This document shows, one piece after another, positions 35,705-45,280 of a stretch of 64,000 nucleotides of DNA. Position 1 is the first letter of the stretch; each line of letters opens with the position of its first letter. Source of the stretch: Ectothiorhodospira magna (lineage in GTDB: Bacteria; Pseudomonadota; Gammaproteobacteria; Ectothiorhodospirales; Ectothiorhodospiraceae); assembly GCF_900110965.1 (NCBI RefSeq), contig NZ_FOFO01000010.1:1-64000 (forward strand), written 5' to 3'. The notes below the pieces were generated by a model. The model saw only the letters and a program-made list of their open reading frames with translations, searched no databases and was not told the origin of the DNA. The position numbers and the translations under genes were made by a program.

Positions 35705-36586
35705 ATGGTGAACACCCCCACCTACCTTGTCGATAGCAGCATCTTCATTTTTCGTGCCTGGTTTGCCCTGCCCGACACCCTCACCGGTCCCCAGGGGCAA
35801 CCGGTGAACGCGGTGGTGGGTTTCATGAATTTTGTCCGCGCCCTGATGCAGGAAGAACGCCCCGAACGGATTGTCTTTGCCTTCGATGACAGCCGGGGCC
35901 GCCAGTATCGCCAGGCCATTCACCCTGCTTACAAGGCCCACCGTCCGCCGGCCCCAGTGGCCCTGAAACAGCAGTTCCAGTACTGTCGTGATCTACTGGA
36001 TGCCCACGGCCTGACCACCCTGTCCAGTCCAGCGTTTGAAGCGGATGATCTTATCGGCACTCTGGCGGCCCAGGAACGTGGGGCTGGACGTCCGGTGATC
36101 CTGGTGACGGGGGACAAGGATCTGGCTCAACTGGTCCATGAGGGCGATTTATGGTGGGAGCCACGCCAGAACCGGCGTCTGGACCCGGCAGGCATCCGCA
36201 AGTCATTGGGTGTCCGCCCCGATCAGGTGGCGGATCAACTGGCCCTGGCGGGGGACAAGGTGGACAATATTCCTGGTATTCCCGGTGTGGGCATGGCCAC
36301 CGCTGCCCGCCTGCTCCGGCGCACCGACAGCCTGGATGCCCTGCTGGCGGATATTCCGGCGGTGGCCCACATGCCCATCCGTGGCGCCAGGCGGCTGATG
36401 GTGCTGATAGACACCCACCAGGACACGGTGCGTCTGGCCCGACGGCTGACGGGCATCCATTGCGGCATACCCCTGCCCGACGGCCTGGACCTGCGCCCTG
36501 GCCCTGGCGATCCGGATCGTTGCCGTTCCCTGTACGGGGAACTGGGTCTGGCGGGAACCCCCACCGCCGGGCCGCTGTCCCTATAA
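35705..36586 (+). CDS. 5'-3' exonuclease / flap endonuclease family protein
   Basis: The 293-residue protein matches the PIN-fold 5'-3' exonuclease found separately from DNA polymerase I (ExoIX/Xni-like). Metal-binding acidic residues are visible in YLVDSSIFIFRAWF, IVFAFDDSRGRQYRQ, SPAFEADDLIGTLA and LVTGDKDLAQLV. The helix-hairpin-helix DKVDNIPGIPGVGMATAARL follows. The likely role is flap or gap processing. ATG 35705 starts MVNTPTYLVDSS. It is divergent from DUF6489. Confidence 0.88.
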   Translation: MVNTPTYLVDSSIFIFRAWFALPDTLTGPQGQPVNAVVGFMNFVRALMQEERPERIVFAFDDSRGRQYRQAIHPAYKAHRPPAPVALKQQFQYCRDLLDAHGLTTLSSPAFEADDLIGTLAAQERGAGRPVILVTGDKDLAQLVHEGDLWWEPRQNRRLDPAGIRKSLGVRPDQVADQLALAGDKVDNIPGIPGVGMATAARLLRRTDSLDALLADIPAVAHMPIRGARRLMVLIDTHQDTVRLARRLTGIHCGIPLPDGLDLRPGPGDPDRCRSLYGELGLAGTPTAGPLSL

Positions 36587-36615
36587 CCCGACGACTGTCA
36601 GGTAAATTTGCAACC

Positions 36616-37284
36616 ATGTCACACCCCAGCCTCATACGACCCCTGCGTTACCTGTGCTGCCTGCTGCTTTTGGCCGGGCTGACCGTGCCCGCCGGCCCCG
36701 CCAGCGCCCACCCCCATGCCTGGATCGATCTGGAGGTCACCGCCGTATTCAATGAAGCCGGCCAGATCACCGCGCTGCGTCAAACCTGGTTGATGGACCC
36801 CTTCTACAGTATTTTTCTGCTGGACGAGATGGCCCACAACGCTGCCGGTGATAGCCAGGAAGAAAAATTGGCTGACATCGCCCGCCAGGTGATCGAGAAC
36901 CTCACCGACTACCATTTCTTCACTGAAATCCATCACGGTGACCAGGTCATCCGCGACGTGCGGGCCAAGAATCCGGCCTTGAAGGAGGTCAACGGGCGCC
37001 TGGCCCTGAGTTTCAGTCTGCATGTACAGCAGCCTGTGGATCCCACTCAGGCGCCCTTGCGCTATGCGGTCTTCGATCCCACCTACTTCATTGAAATCCT
37101 GCACGCTGAAAACACCGCACCCCACCTGGAAGGTGGCTCGGAGCGTTGCGAGATCCGTATTCGTCAGCCTCGCCCCGATCCGGTCATGGTCGCCAGGGCC
37201 ATGTCCCTGGATTATGACCAGACCGGTGACCCGGATCTGGGCAAGCATTTTGCCGAACGAGCTGAAATCCGATGCACCGACTGA
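36616..37284 (+). CDS. zevA: Periplasmic zinc-uptake protein ZevA (DUF1007)
   Basis: The 222-residue DUF1007 protein has a signal peptide (LCCLLLLAGLTVPAGPASA) and the conserved mature start HPHAWIDLEVTAVFNEAGQI. In Haemophilus influenzae the homologue ZevA works with ZevB to acquire zinc. The early His residues are candidate metal ligands. It overlaps zevB by 13 bases, which supports a functional pair. Confidence 0.82.
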   Translation: MSHPSLIRPLRYLCCLLLLAGLTVPAGPASAHPHAWIDLEVTAVFNEAGQITALRQTWLMDPFYSIFLLDEMAHNAAGDSQEEKLADIARQVIENLTDYHFFTEIHHGDQVIRDVRAKNPALKEVNGRLALSFSLHVQQPVDPTQAPLRYAVFDPTYFIEILHAENTAPHLEGGSERCEIRIRQPRPDPVMVARAMSLDYDQTGDPDLGKHFAERAEIRCTD

Positions 37285-38357
37285 TCATTCTTTGCCTGCT
37301 GATATGGCTGTTGCCCCTGCAGATTCATGCCTCGGCATTGACCGGAGGTGCTCCACCGCCTGCTGCACCCCATCAGCCGCTGATGCTGTTCGAGGATGAC
37401 CCTCCGGCAGAAGCCAGCCTGGGGGATCGTCTGGTGGCCTGGGTGATCACCCAGCAGCGCCAACTCCATCGTCAACTGGCCGATGGCATGCAGCAGGTTC
37501 GGGAAAATCCCGGCCCGGCCAGTGCCGGGGCGCTGATTCTGGTGAGCTTTCTCTACGGCATCTTCCATGCCGCCGGACCCGGCCACGGCAAGGCGGTGAT
37601 CACCACCTACCTGCTCACCCATCGGCAGCATCTGCGGCGCGCCCTGAGCCTGTCCTTTGCCTCGGCCATGCTACAGGGCATCACCGCCATTGCCCTGGTG
37701 TCCGGTGTCCTGCTGATTGCCGGCATGGCCGCTCGTGAAGCCATGGGTCAGGCCTACCTGCTGGAGCAGATCAGCTTTGCCCTGGTGGCCTTGCTGGGGG
37801 TCTGGCTCAGCCTGCGGGCGATACGGGGTTATCTGCGGCTGTATCGGACGCCGGCACCGGCGCCGGTCCAGTGGCAACCGGTGACTGCTGTCCAGGGAGG
37901 TGGTCATGGTCTGCGGCCTGCCCTGCCCCAGGACGTCACCCATCCCCACGGCCCCGGTTGTGGCTGTGGCCATCCCCATCATGTCACTCCGCAACAGGCC
38001 GCCGAGGCCGGCAGTCTGTCTGCCATGATCGCCACCATCGTGGCGGTGGGTATCCGTCCCTGCACCGGCGCCATCCTGGTGCTGGTGGCCGCCCATCTGC
38101 TGGGGCTATGGCTGGCGGGTATCTTTGCTGTCCTGGCCATGTCTCTGGGCACGGCCATCACCGTATCGGTCCTGGCCATCCTGGCGGTCAAGGCCCGCCA
38201 TCTGGCGGTTCGACTGGCAGGCGGTGGCGAATACCGTATCATGGCCTGGGTGGGTCAGACCGTTACCCTCATGGGTGGGCTGTTGATTTTGGGTCTGGGC
38301 CTGCTGTTGCTGGCCGGCAGTCTGGGCAGTGCAGGACGCCATCCCCTTGGTCTGTAA
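37272..38357 (+). CDS. zevB: NicO-family metal transporter ZevB
   Basis: The 361-residue inner-membrane protein belongs to the NicO nickel/cobalt transporter superfamily. The motif FLYGIFHAAGPGHGKAVITTYL near residue 95 is the family signature; HQHLRRALSL and GIRPCTGAILVLVAAHLLGL follow. A His/Cys-rich cytoplasmic loop (THPHGPGCGCGHPHHVTP near 220) is expected to bind metal. Its pairing with a DUF1007 gene points to zinc (ZevAB) rather than RcnA-type efflux, but the metal is inferred. Confidence 0.82.
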   Translation: MHRLIILCLLIWLLPLQIHASALTGGAPPPAAPHQPLMLFEDDPPAEASLGDRLVAWVITQQRQLHRQLADGMQQVRENPGPASAGALILVSFLYGIFHAAGPGHGKAVITTYLLTHRQHLRRALSLSFASAMLQGITAIALVSGVLLIAGMAAREAMGQAYLLEQISFALVALLGVWLSLRAIRGYLRLYRTPAPAPVQWQPVTAVQGGGHGLRPALPQDVTHPHGPGCGCGHPHHVTPQQAAEAGSLSAMIATIVAVGIRPCTGAILVLVAAHLLGLWLAGIFAVLAMSLGTAITVSVLAILAVKARHLAVRLAGGGEYRIMAWVGQTVTLMGGLLILGLGLLLLAGSLGSAGRHPLGL

Positions 38358-38418
38358 ACGGCGGACATCCTGACGACCCCGTCACCACCATCCCTAAAAG
38401 AGTAAGGAGAAACAGATC

Positions 38419-39114
38419 GTGGCAGAAACCATCGTCATTACAGGCGCCAATCGCGGTATCGGGCTGGCATTGGTACAACAGTATGCCGAGACTGGAGCAC
38501 GGATATTTGCCGCCTGCCGGCACCCGGAAAAGGCCCCGGAACTGAGCCGACTGGCGGCCAGGACCCAGGGCCGGGTCAGCGTGCATCCCCTGGATGTCAC
38601 CCAGCCCGCCCAGGTGGCGGCCCTGGCGGGGGTGCTCACCGACACCCCGGTGGACATCCTGATCAACAACGCCGGCAGCTACGGCCCGGCCACCCCCTTT
38701 GGTCAGACCGACGAGGCGGCCTGGGTGGAGACCCTGCGCATCAACACCATCGCCCCCCTGAAAATCATGGAAGCCCTGGTGGACCGGGTGGCCGCCAGTG
38801 AACGGCGCCTGATGGTCAATATCACCAGCAAGATGGGCAGCATGGGGGACAACGGTTCCGGCGGTGCCTACATCTACCGTTCCACCAAGGCCGCCCTCAA
38901 TGCCGTCGTGGTCAGTGCGGCACGGGATCTCCAGGCCAGGAAGATCACCGTGGTGGCCCAGCATCCGGGCTGGGTGCGCACGGACATGGGCGGCCCCAAC
39001 GGGGAGCTGGATACCACCGAGAGTGCCACCGCCCTGCGACATATTTTCGCCCGCCTGACCCTGGCGGACAGTGGCCGGTTCATCGACATCGACGGCAGCG
39101 ACATCCCCTGGTGA
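38419..39114 (+). CDS. Short-chain dehydrogenase/reductase
   Basis: The 231-residue protein is a classical SDR. The NAD(P)-binding loop is VITGANRGIGLALVQQY at the N-terminus, NNAG occurs in DILINNAGSYG, and the catalytic pair is YIYRSTKAALN (YxxxK) near residue 155. It resembles the C-factor/sniffer subgroup. The substrate is unknown. The start is GTG with AAGGAG about nine bases upstream. The FKBP gene starts four bases after its stop. Confidence 0.88.
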   Translation: MAETIVITGANRGIGLALVQQYAETGARIFAACRHPEKAPELSRLAARTQGRVSVHPLDVTQPAQVAALAGVLTDTPVDILINNAGSYGPATPFGQTDEAAWVETLRINTIAPLKIMEALVDRVAASERRLMVNITSKMGSMGDNGSGGAYIYRSTKAALNAVVVSAARDLQARKITVVAQHPGWVRTDMGGPNGELDTTESATALRHIFARLTLADSGRFIDIDGSDIPW

Positions 39115-39118
39115 CCGG

Positions 39119-39703
39119 GTGCTGAGTCTGCTGCGCAATGTGCTGTTCCTGGCGGCCCTGAGTCTGGTGCTGCTGGTGGCCCTGTTCCTGGGCGCCCGCA
39201 GTTGCGGGGTGACGCCGGAACAGGTGGAAGAGGCCCGCCTGCTGGTGGAGATGAACATCGAGGAGGGCGAGGTCTATCGCAGCCGCAATGGCCGCCGGGA
39301 CGGGGTGGTGACCCTGTCCAGCGGCCTGCAGGTGGAAATGCTGGCCCAGGGGGATGGCCCCACGCCCACCCTGGAAGACCGGGTGGTGGTCCATTACCGG
39401 GGTCTGCATCTGGATGGCCGGGTGTTCGACAGTTCCTGGCGCCGGGCGGTGCCGTCGGTGGTGGCGGTGAAGGACACCATTCCCGGCTGGCGGGAGGCCC
39501 TGGTGAACATGCCCGCGGGCAGCCAGGCGCGGCTGGTGGTGCCCCATTGGCTGGCCTACGGCGAGGGCCGGGCCGGCGCCGTCATCGGGCCGGGGGAAAC
39601 CCTGATCTTTGAACTGGAACTGCTGGAGGTGCTGGCTCCGATGGAACCGGAAGACCCGCCGCCGGCGGACCCCATGCAGCAGACGGTGCCGGGGATCGGC
39701 TGA
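39119..39703 (+). CDS. Membrane-anchored FKBP-type peptidyl-prolyl isomerase
   Basis: The 194-residue protein has an N-terminal membrane helix (NVLFLAALSLVLLVALFLGA), a short spacer, and a C-terminal FKBP domain. VVVHYRGLHLDGRVFDSSWR, VIPGW-like TIPGWREALVNMP and GPGETLIFELELLEV are the FKBP strands and active-site loop. It should act as a periplasmic prolyl isomerase or chaperone. The start is GTG 39119, four bases after the SDR stop; the frame is open further upstream inside that gene. Confidence 0.87.
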   Translation: MLSLLRNVLFLAALSLVLLVALFLGARSCGVTPEQVEEARLLVEMNIEEGEVYRSRNGRRDGVVTLSSGLQVEMLAQGDGPTPTLEDRVVVHYRGLHLDGRVFDSSWRRAVPSVVAVKDTIPGWREALVNMPAGSQARLVVPHWLAYGEGRAGAVIGPGETLIFELELLEVLAPMEPEDPPPADPMQQTVPGIG

Positions 39704-39727
39704 AAAACCGGCCCCCGGCACCGGCCC
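39704..39727 (-). terminator. Terminator after the GNAT-nitrilase gene
   Basis: The minus strand has a GC-rich self-complementary run (CCGGTGCCGG, GGGCCGG) followed by TTTTT, directly after the stop codon. The T-run overlaps the FKBP stop on the other strand. Confidence 0.45.
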
Positions 39728-41269
39728 TCAACGCTTCCAGCGCACCTCGTACAGGTCCAGCCGCCGATCCACCAGGTTGCGCACCGCCCCGTGGGTGCGC
39801 AGTTCCTTGAGATTGTCCAGGTCCAGATCGGCGATCAGGGTCATCTCGGTATTGGGGGTGGCCTCGGCGGCCACCGCGTCGTGGGGGAAGGCGAAGTCCG
39901 AGGGCGTGAACACCGCCGCCTGGGAATACTGCATGTCCATGTTCTCCACCTTGGGCAGATTGCCCACGCTGCCGGAGATGACCACGTAGCACTCATTCTC
40001 GATGGCCCGGGCCTGGGCACAGCGACGCACCCGCAGGTAGGCGTTCTTGGTGTCGGTCCAGAACGGCACGAACAGGATCTGCAGGCCCTGGTCCGCCAGC
40101 AGCCGGGGCAGTTCGGGGAACTCCACGTCGTAGCAGATCAGGATGCCGATCTTGCCAAAATCCGTCTCGAAGATGCGCACCTTGTCTCCCCCCTTCAGGC
40201 CCCAGTAGGATCGCTCGTCCGGGGTGATGTGCAGCTTGTACTGCTTGTCCCAGCTGCCGTCCCGGCGGCACAGGTAGGAGACGTTGCGCAGTTCCCGGCC
40301 ATCGTACTCGGGCATGCTGCCGGCGATGATGTTGATGTTGTAGGCCAGGGCCAGGTTCACCATCTCCTGGCGCAGGGTGTCGGTGTAGTCGGCCAGATGA
40401 CGCACCGCCTCGGCGGTGTTGTCCTGGTTGAACTGGCCCATCAGCGGACCATTGAAGAATTCCGGAAACAGCACCACGTCGGCCTGATAGCCGGACACCG
40501 CGTCGACGAAATACTCCACATGCTGCAGCAGTTCGTCGAGGGATTTCAGTGGCCGCATCTGCCATTGCACCGCCCCCACCCGCACCACCTGCTTGGTGGC
40601 GCCGATGAGGGTTTCCTTCTCCTCGTAGTAGATGTTGATCCACTCCAGCAGGGTGGCGTAGGCGTGGGATTCCTTGTCGTCGGGCAGGTAGTCGTGGATG
40701 ATCCGGCGCACATGGAAGTCGTTGGACAGCTGGAAGGTAAGCACCGGGTCGGTGAGTTCATGGGACTTCACCAGTTCCACATACTGCTGGGGGCTCATCT
40801 CCTCCCGGTGACGGGCATAGCCGGGGATGCGGCCGCCGGCGACGATGGCCCGCAGGTTGAGCTTTTCGCACAGTTCCTTGCGGGCGTCGTAGAGACGGCG
40901 CCCCAGGCGCATGCCCCGGTATTCCGGGTCCACGAACACGTCCACGCCGTAGAGGGTGTCGCCGTCCGGGTCATGGGTGGTGAGAAAGCCCTTGCCGGTG
41001 ATCTCCCAGTATTTGTGACGGTCGCCCCAGCGCCGGTAGTCCACGATCAGGCTGATGGCCGCCGCCACCACCCGGCCATTGTCCTCGATGCAGATCTGGC
41101 CCTCGGGAAAGCGCTGGATCTGGGATTCGAACTGCTCCCGACTCCAGGCGCCGTCCAGATTGGGATAGACGGCCTCCATGATGTGATGGATGTCGTCGTA
41201 ATCGGCCAGACGGGTGTTGCGCAAAAGCAGGCGATGCGAGTCGTGTTCCGTGTCGCGGGACTCAGGCAT
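39728..41269 (-). CDS. GNAT acetyltransferase-carbon-nitrogen hydrolase fusion
   Basis: The 513-residue protein combines a GNAT domain (residues ~15-200; RLADYDDIHHIMEAVYPNLD, VDPEYRGMRLGRRLYDARKE as the acetyl-CoA loop) with a nitrilase-superfamily domain (~225-500). The nitrilase triad is visible: Glu in VVLFPEFFNGP, Lys in YKLHITPDERSYWG and Cys in GILICYDVEFPEL. Such fusions are widespread but their substrate is unknown; an amidase acting on an acylated amine is a guess. The ATG has GGAG seven bases upstream. It lies just downstream of metH on the same strand. Confidence 0.9.
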   Translation of the reverse strand: MPESRDTEHDSHRLLLRNTRLADYDDIHHIMEAVYPNLDGAWSREQFESQIQRFPEGQICIEDNGRVVAAAISLIVDYRRWGDRHKYWEITGKGFLTTHDPDGDTLYGVDVFVDPEYRGMRLGRRLYDARKELCEKLNLRAIVAGGRIPGYARHREEMSPQQYVELVKSHELTDPVLTFQLSNDFHVRRIIHDYLPDDKESHAYATLLEWINIYYEEKETLIGATKQVVRVGAVQWQMRPLKSLDELLQHVEYFVDAVSGYQADVVLFPEFFNGPLMGQFNQDNTAEAVRHLADYTDTLRQEMVNLALAYNINIIAGSMPEYDGRELRNVSYLCRRDGSWDKQYKLHITPDERSYWGLKGGDKVRIFETDFGKIGILICYDVEFPELPRLLADQGLQILFVPFWTDTKNAYLRVRRCAQARAIENECYVVISGSVGNLPKVENMDMQYSQAAVFTPSDFAFPHDAVAAEATPNTEMTLIADLDLDNLKELRTHGAVRNLVDRRLDLYEVRWKR

Positions 41270-41304
41270 GGAAACTCCGATGGATGTGGCGATATGGATA
41301 CGGT

Positions 41305-44300
41305 TCAGTCTGGATCATAGCCCAGGTTGGGGGCCAGCCAGCGCTCGGCGACCTCCAGGGGCATGCCCTTGCGCCGGGCGTAATCCTCCACCTGATCCCG
41401 GTTGAGCTTGCCCACGGCAAAATAGCGGGACTCCGGGTGGGAGAAATAGAATCCGGACACGGACGAGGCGGGAGACATGGCATAGCTGTCGGTGAGGGTC
41501 ATGCCGGCATGGGTCACCGGGTCGATGAGTGCCCACAACAGGCCCTTCTCCGTGTGCTCCGGGCAGGCGGGATAGCCGGGGGCCGGTCGGATGCCCTGGT
41601 ACTTTTCCCGGATCAGGTCCTCGTTGGACAGGGCCTCGCCGGTGGCATAGCCCCAGAACTCACGTCGCACCCGTTCGTGCAGGTGCTCGGCAAAAGCCTC
41701 CGCCAGACGGTCCGCCAGGGCCTTGAGCATGATGGCGGAATAATCGTCATGGGCGGCCTCGAAGCGGGCGACGTGTGCGTCGATACCGCCGCCGGCGGTG
41801 ACCGCAAAGGCCCCCAGATAGTCCCGCGGACCACTTTCCCGGCAGGCGATGAAATCGCTCAGGCACATGTTCGGGGCCTGGCGGGGCTTGCGGGTCTGCT
41901 GGCGCAGGTGGTGCAGACGCATCAGCGGCTCATGGCCCGCCGCGTCCCGGTAGAGCTGGATGTCGTCGTCATCCACCCTGGCGGCGGGGAAGAAGCCCAC
42001 CACCGCCCGGGCCCGGAGCCAGCCCTCGTCGATGATCCGGCGCAGCATGGGCTGGGCATCGGCAAACAGCCGGGTGGCTTCCTCGCCCACGATCTCGTCT
42101 TCCAGGATGCGGGGATAGGCGGCATGCAGATCCCAGGCACGGAAGAACGGGGTCCAGTCGATGTACTCCACCAGCCGGTCCAGGGGGTAGTGGTCAAATC
42201 GCAGCAGGATACAGTCGGGGCCATGAAGACGCAGCACCTCCGGGGCCGGGCCGCCCACGGACGGGGCCAGGTCCATATCTAAAATGGCGGGGCGCGGCGG
42301 GGTGTAACCGGACCAGTCCACCGGCGTCCGGTTGGCCCTGGCCTCTTCCAGGGTGAGCCAGTCCTGGGTCTTGCGGCGGGCGGCATGCTGCTGGCGCACC
42401 TCCGCATATTCGGCGCGGATCTTCTCTCCGTAAGGGCCCCGCAGCTCCGGGCTGACCAGACTCTGGGCCACCCCCACCGCCCGGGAGGCATCCTTCACCC
42501 AGACGGTGACCCCGTCATAGCCGGGGGCGATCTTCACCGCGGTATGGGCACGGGAGGTGGTGGCGCCACCGATCATCAGCGGCGTGCCGAAGCCTTCCCG
42601 CTGCAGTTCCGCCGCCAGATGGGACATCTCCTCCAGGGACGGGGTGATCAGGCCGGACAGGCCGATCACGTCCACCTTGTGTTCCCGAGCCGCCTCCAGG
42701 ATCTTTTGCGCGGGCACCATGACCCCCAGGTCGATGACTTCGAAGTTGTTGCACTGGAGCACCACGCCGACGATATTCTTGCCGATGTCGTGGACATCTC
42801 CCTTCACCGTAGCCATGAGGATGCGACCGTTGTTCTTCGAATCACCGCTCTTTTCCGCCTCGATGTAGGGGATCAGGTGGGCTACGGCCTTCTTCATCAC
42901 CCGGGCGGACTTGACCACCTGGGGCAGGAACATCTTGCCGGCACCGAACAGATCCCCCACCACGTTCATGCCATCCATGAGGGGGCCTTCAATGACATGA
43001 ATGGGCCGGTCGAAGGTCAGGCGCGCCTCTTCCGTGTCTTCCACCACAAAGGCGTCGATGCCCTTCACCAGGGCATGCTCCAGACGCTTGGCCACGGGCA
43101 GCGACCGCCAGGCCAGGTCTTCCTTGCGGGTCTCGCCGCCGGTGTCGCGGAACCGGTCGGCAATCTCCAGCAGGCGCTCGGTGGCATCGGAACGGCGGTT
43201 GAGGACCACGTCCTCCACCCGCTCACGCAGGTCCGGCTCGATCTCGTCATAGACCACCAGCTGACCGGCATTGACGATGCCCATGTCCATGCCCGCGCGG
43301 ATGGCGTGGTAGAGGAACACGGCGTGAATCGCCTCCCGCACCGGATTGTTGCCCCGGAAGGAGAAGGAGACGTTGGAGACCCCCCCGGACACCAGGGCAT
43401 GGGGCAGGGTCTGCTTGATGCGGCGGGTGGCCTCGATGAAGTCCACGCCGTAGTTGTTGTGCTCCTCGATGCCGGTGGCCACGGCAAAGATGTTGGGGTC
43501 GAAGATGATGTCCTCGGCGGGGAAGCCCACCACCTCGGTGAGGATGTGATAAGCCCGCCGGCAGATCTCCACCTTGCGGTCCTCGGTATCCGCCTGACCG
43601 GTCTCGTCGAAGGCCATGACCACCACCGCCGCGCCGTAGCGCCGCAGCAGGCGGGCCTGGTGGACGAAGCTCTCCTCCCCTTCCTTGAGGGAGATGGAGT
43701 TGACGATGCCCTTGCCCTGGATGCACTTGAGGCCGGTCTCGATCACCTCCCATTTGGAGGAATCGATCATCACCGGCACCCGGGAGATGTCCGGCTCGGC
43801 GGCGGCCAGGCAGAGGAACCGCTTCATGGCCTCCAGTGCGTCCAGCATGCCCTCGTCCATGTTCACGTCGATGACCTGGGCACCGTTTTCCACCTGCTCG
43901 GCGGCCACCTCCAGGGCGGTTTCGTAGTCACCGTCCTTGATCAGGCGCTTGAAGCGGGCGCTGCCGGTGACGTTGGTGCGCTCCCCCACGTTCACGAACA
44001 GGGTGTCGGCGGTGATGTTGAAGGGCTCCAGACCCGACAGGCGGCAGGCGGGGGTGATCTTCGGCAGCGGACGGGGAGGATGTTTCTCCACCGCCTCGCG
44101 GATGGCCCGGATATGGTCCGGGGTGGTGCCGCAACAGCCGCCGACGATGTTCAGCAGACCGCTGCCGGCCCATTCGGAGATCTCCTCGGCCATCTGCGCC
44201 GGAGTCTCGTCATAGCCGCCGAACTCGTTGGGCAGACCCGCATTGGGGTGGGCGGAGACATGGGTGTCGGCGATGCGGGAGAGTTCTTCCACATAGGGCC

Positions 44301-45066
44301 GCAGTTCCTTCGGTCCCAGGGCGCAGTTGAGGCCGATGGAGAAGGGTCTTGCGTGGCGCAGGCTGTTCCAGAAGGCCTCGGTGGTCTGGCCGGTGAGGGT
44401 GCGGCCGGAGGCATCGGTGATGGTGCCGGAGATCATCACCGGCCAGCGTTCGCCCCGGTCCTCGAACAGGCCTTCCACGGCAAACACGGCGGCCTTGGCG
44501 TTGAGGGTGTCGAAGACGGTTTCGATCATCAGGATGTCCACCCCGCCGTCCAGCAGGGCCTCGGCGGCCTCCCGGTAGGCGGCCACCAGTTCGTCGAACC
44601 AGACGTTGCGAAAACCCGGGTCGTTGACGTCCGGGGAAATGCTGGCGGTACGGTTGGTGGGGCCGAGGATGCCGGCCACATAGCGGGGACGGTCCGGGGT
44701 CTTGCGGGTGTATTCGTCGGCCACTTCCCGAGCCAGGCGGGCGGCCTCCCGGTTGATCTCCGGCACCAGGTCTTCCATGCCATAGTCGGCCATGGCGATG
44801 CGGGTGGCGTTGAAGGTGTTGGTTTCGAGGATATCGGCGCCGGCCTCCAGGTAGGCGGCGTGGACCTCGCGGATGATGCCCGGCTGGGTCAGCACCAGCA
44901 GGTCGTTGTTGCCCTTGATGTCCGACGGCCAGTCAGCGAAACGCGCGCCCCGGTAATCGGCTTCCTGCAATCCATAACCCTGGATCATGGTACCCATGCC
45001 ACCATCCAGAATCATGATGCGGCGCTGGATCTCCTGGTGCAGCTGGGTGAGTCGGTCGGTATTCAT
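41305..45066 (-). CDS. metH: Cobalamin-dependent methionine synthase
   Basis: MetH transfers a methyl group from 5-methyltetrahydrofolate through cobalamin to homocysteine. The 1253-residue protein has all four modules: the homocysteine domain with zinc cysteines ([30 protein letters not shown]), the pterin domain ([18 protein letters not shown]), the B12 domain with the cobalt-ligand motif [15 protein letters not shown], and the activation domain ([17 protein letters not shown]) for SAM-dependent repair. ATG 45066 ([10 protein letters not shown]) fits the family; further in-frame ATGs lie upstream and no ribosome-binding site decides. No riboswitch was recognised in the leader. Confidence 0.96.
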   Translation of the reverse strand: MNTDRLTQLHQEIQRRIMILDGGMGTMIQGYGLQEADYRGARFADWPSDIKGNNDLLVLTQPGIIREVHAAYLEAGADILETNTFNATRIAMADYGMEDLVPEINREAARLAREVADEYTRKTPDRPRYVAGILGPTNRTASISPDVNDPGFRNVWFDELVAAYREAAEALLDGGVDILMIETVFDTLNAKAAVFAVEGLFEDRGERWPVMISGTITDASGRTLTGQTTEAFWNSLRHARPFSIGLNCALGPKELRPYVEELSRIADTHVSAHPNAGLPNEFGGYDETPAQMAEEISEWAGSGLLNIVGGCCGTTPDHIRAIREAVEKHPPRPLPKITPACRLSGLEPFNITADTLFVNVGERTNVTGSARFKRLIKDGDYETALEVAAEQVENGAQVIDVNMDEGMLDALEAMKRFLCLAAAEPDISRVPVMIDSSKWEVIETGLKCIQGKGIVNSISLKEGEESFVHQARLLRRYGAAVVVMAFDETGQADTEDRKVEICRRAYHILTEVVGFPAEDIIFDPNIFAVATGIEEHNNYGVDFIEATRRIKQTLPHALVSGGVSNVSFSFRGNNPVREAIHAVFLYHAIRAGMDMGIVNAGQLVVYDEIEPDLRERVEDVVLNRRSDATERLLEIADRFRDTGGETRKEDLAWRSLPVAKRLEHALVKGIDAFVVEDTEEARLTFDRPIHVIEGPLMDGMNVVGDLFGAGKMFLPQVVKSARVMKKAVAHLIPYIEAEKSGDSKNNGRILMATVKGDVHDIGKNIVGVVLQCNNFEVIDLGVMVPAQKILEAAREHKVDVIGLSGLITPSLEEMSHLAAELQREGFGTPLMIGGATTSRAHTAVKIAPGYDGVTVWVKDASRAVGVAQSLVSPELRGPYGEKIRAEYAEVRQQHAARRKTQDWLTLEEARANRTPVDWSGYTPPRPAILDMDLAPSVGGPAPEVLRLHGPDCILLRFDHYPLDRLVEYIDWTPFFRAWDLHAAYPRILEDEIVGEEATRLFADAQPMLRRIIDEGWLRARAVVGFFPAARVDDDDIQLYRDAAGHEPLMRLHHLRQQTRKPRQAPNMCLSDFIACRESGPRDYLGAFAVTAGGGIDAHVARFEAAHDDYSAIMLKALADRLAEAFAEHLHERVRREFWGYATGEALSNEDLIREKYQGIRPAPGYPACPEHTEKGLLWALIDPVTHAGMTLTDSYAMSPASSVSGFYFSHPESRYFAVGKLNRDQVEDYARRKGMPLEVAERWLAPNLGYDPD

Positions 45067-45203
45067 CAATGGCGATCCGGTCATCATCAAAGCCCTGCAG
45101 CATACCATGTCTGTCGGACCTGTTCGTAGGCACTCCATCCCGCCCTGGGGATGGGAATCTCCCTTCATCCAGGGGCAACTGATCCAGGTCAGAGATCCGG
45201 GGC

Positions 45204-45270
45204 GCGACTCAGGCTACACTCTGCCAGAGGGTCCGATTCCGGGCCGTGAGTCGCCATTGGCGGCTTTTTT
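45204..45270 (+). promoter_or_regulatory. Possible attenuator in the bpt leader
   Basis: A hairpin GTCGCC-ATT-GGCGGC (45250-45264, one wobble pair) is followed by TTTTTT, an intrinsic terminator ten bases before the bpt ATG. Its left arm is part of TGAGTCGC (45247-45254), which is the exact complement of GCGACTCA at 45204-45211. The two pairings exclude each other, as in a terminator/antiterminator switch. No promoter is proved upstream. Confidence 0.35.
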
Positions 45271-45280
45271 GCCTGTAATT

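Noticed and set aside
42385-45129. A 914-codon open frame opposite metH, and similar long frames opposite glnE, fbpB, ilvD and apbC/dcd
   Set aside because: All are shadows caused by codon bias. They lack ribosome-binding sites and domain motifs, while the sense genes are unambiguous.
45067-45280. A SAH, SAM or cobalamin riboswitch in the metH leader
   Set aside because: None of the conserved cores (for example the cobalamin B12 box) could be found on the minus strand.
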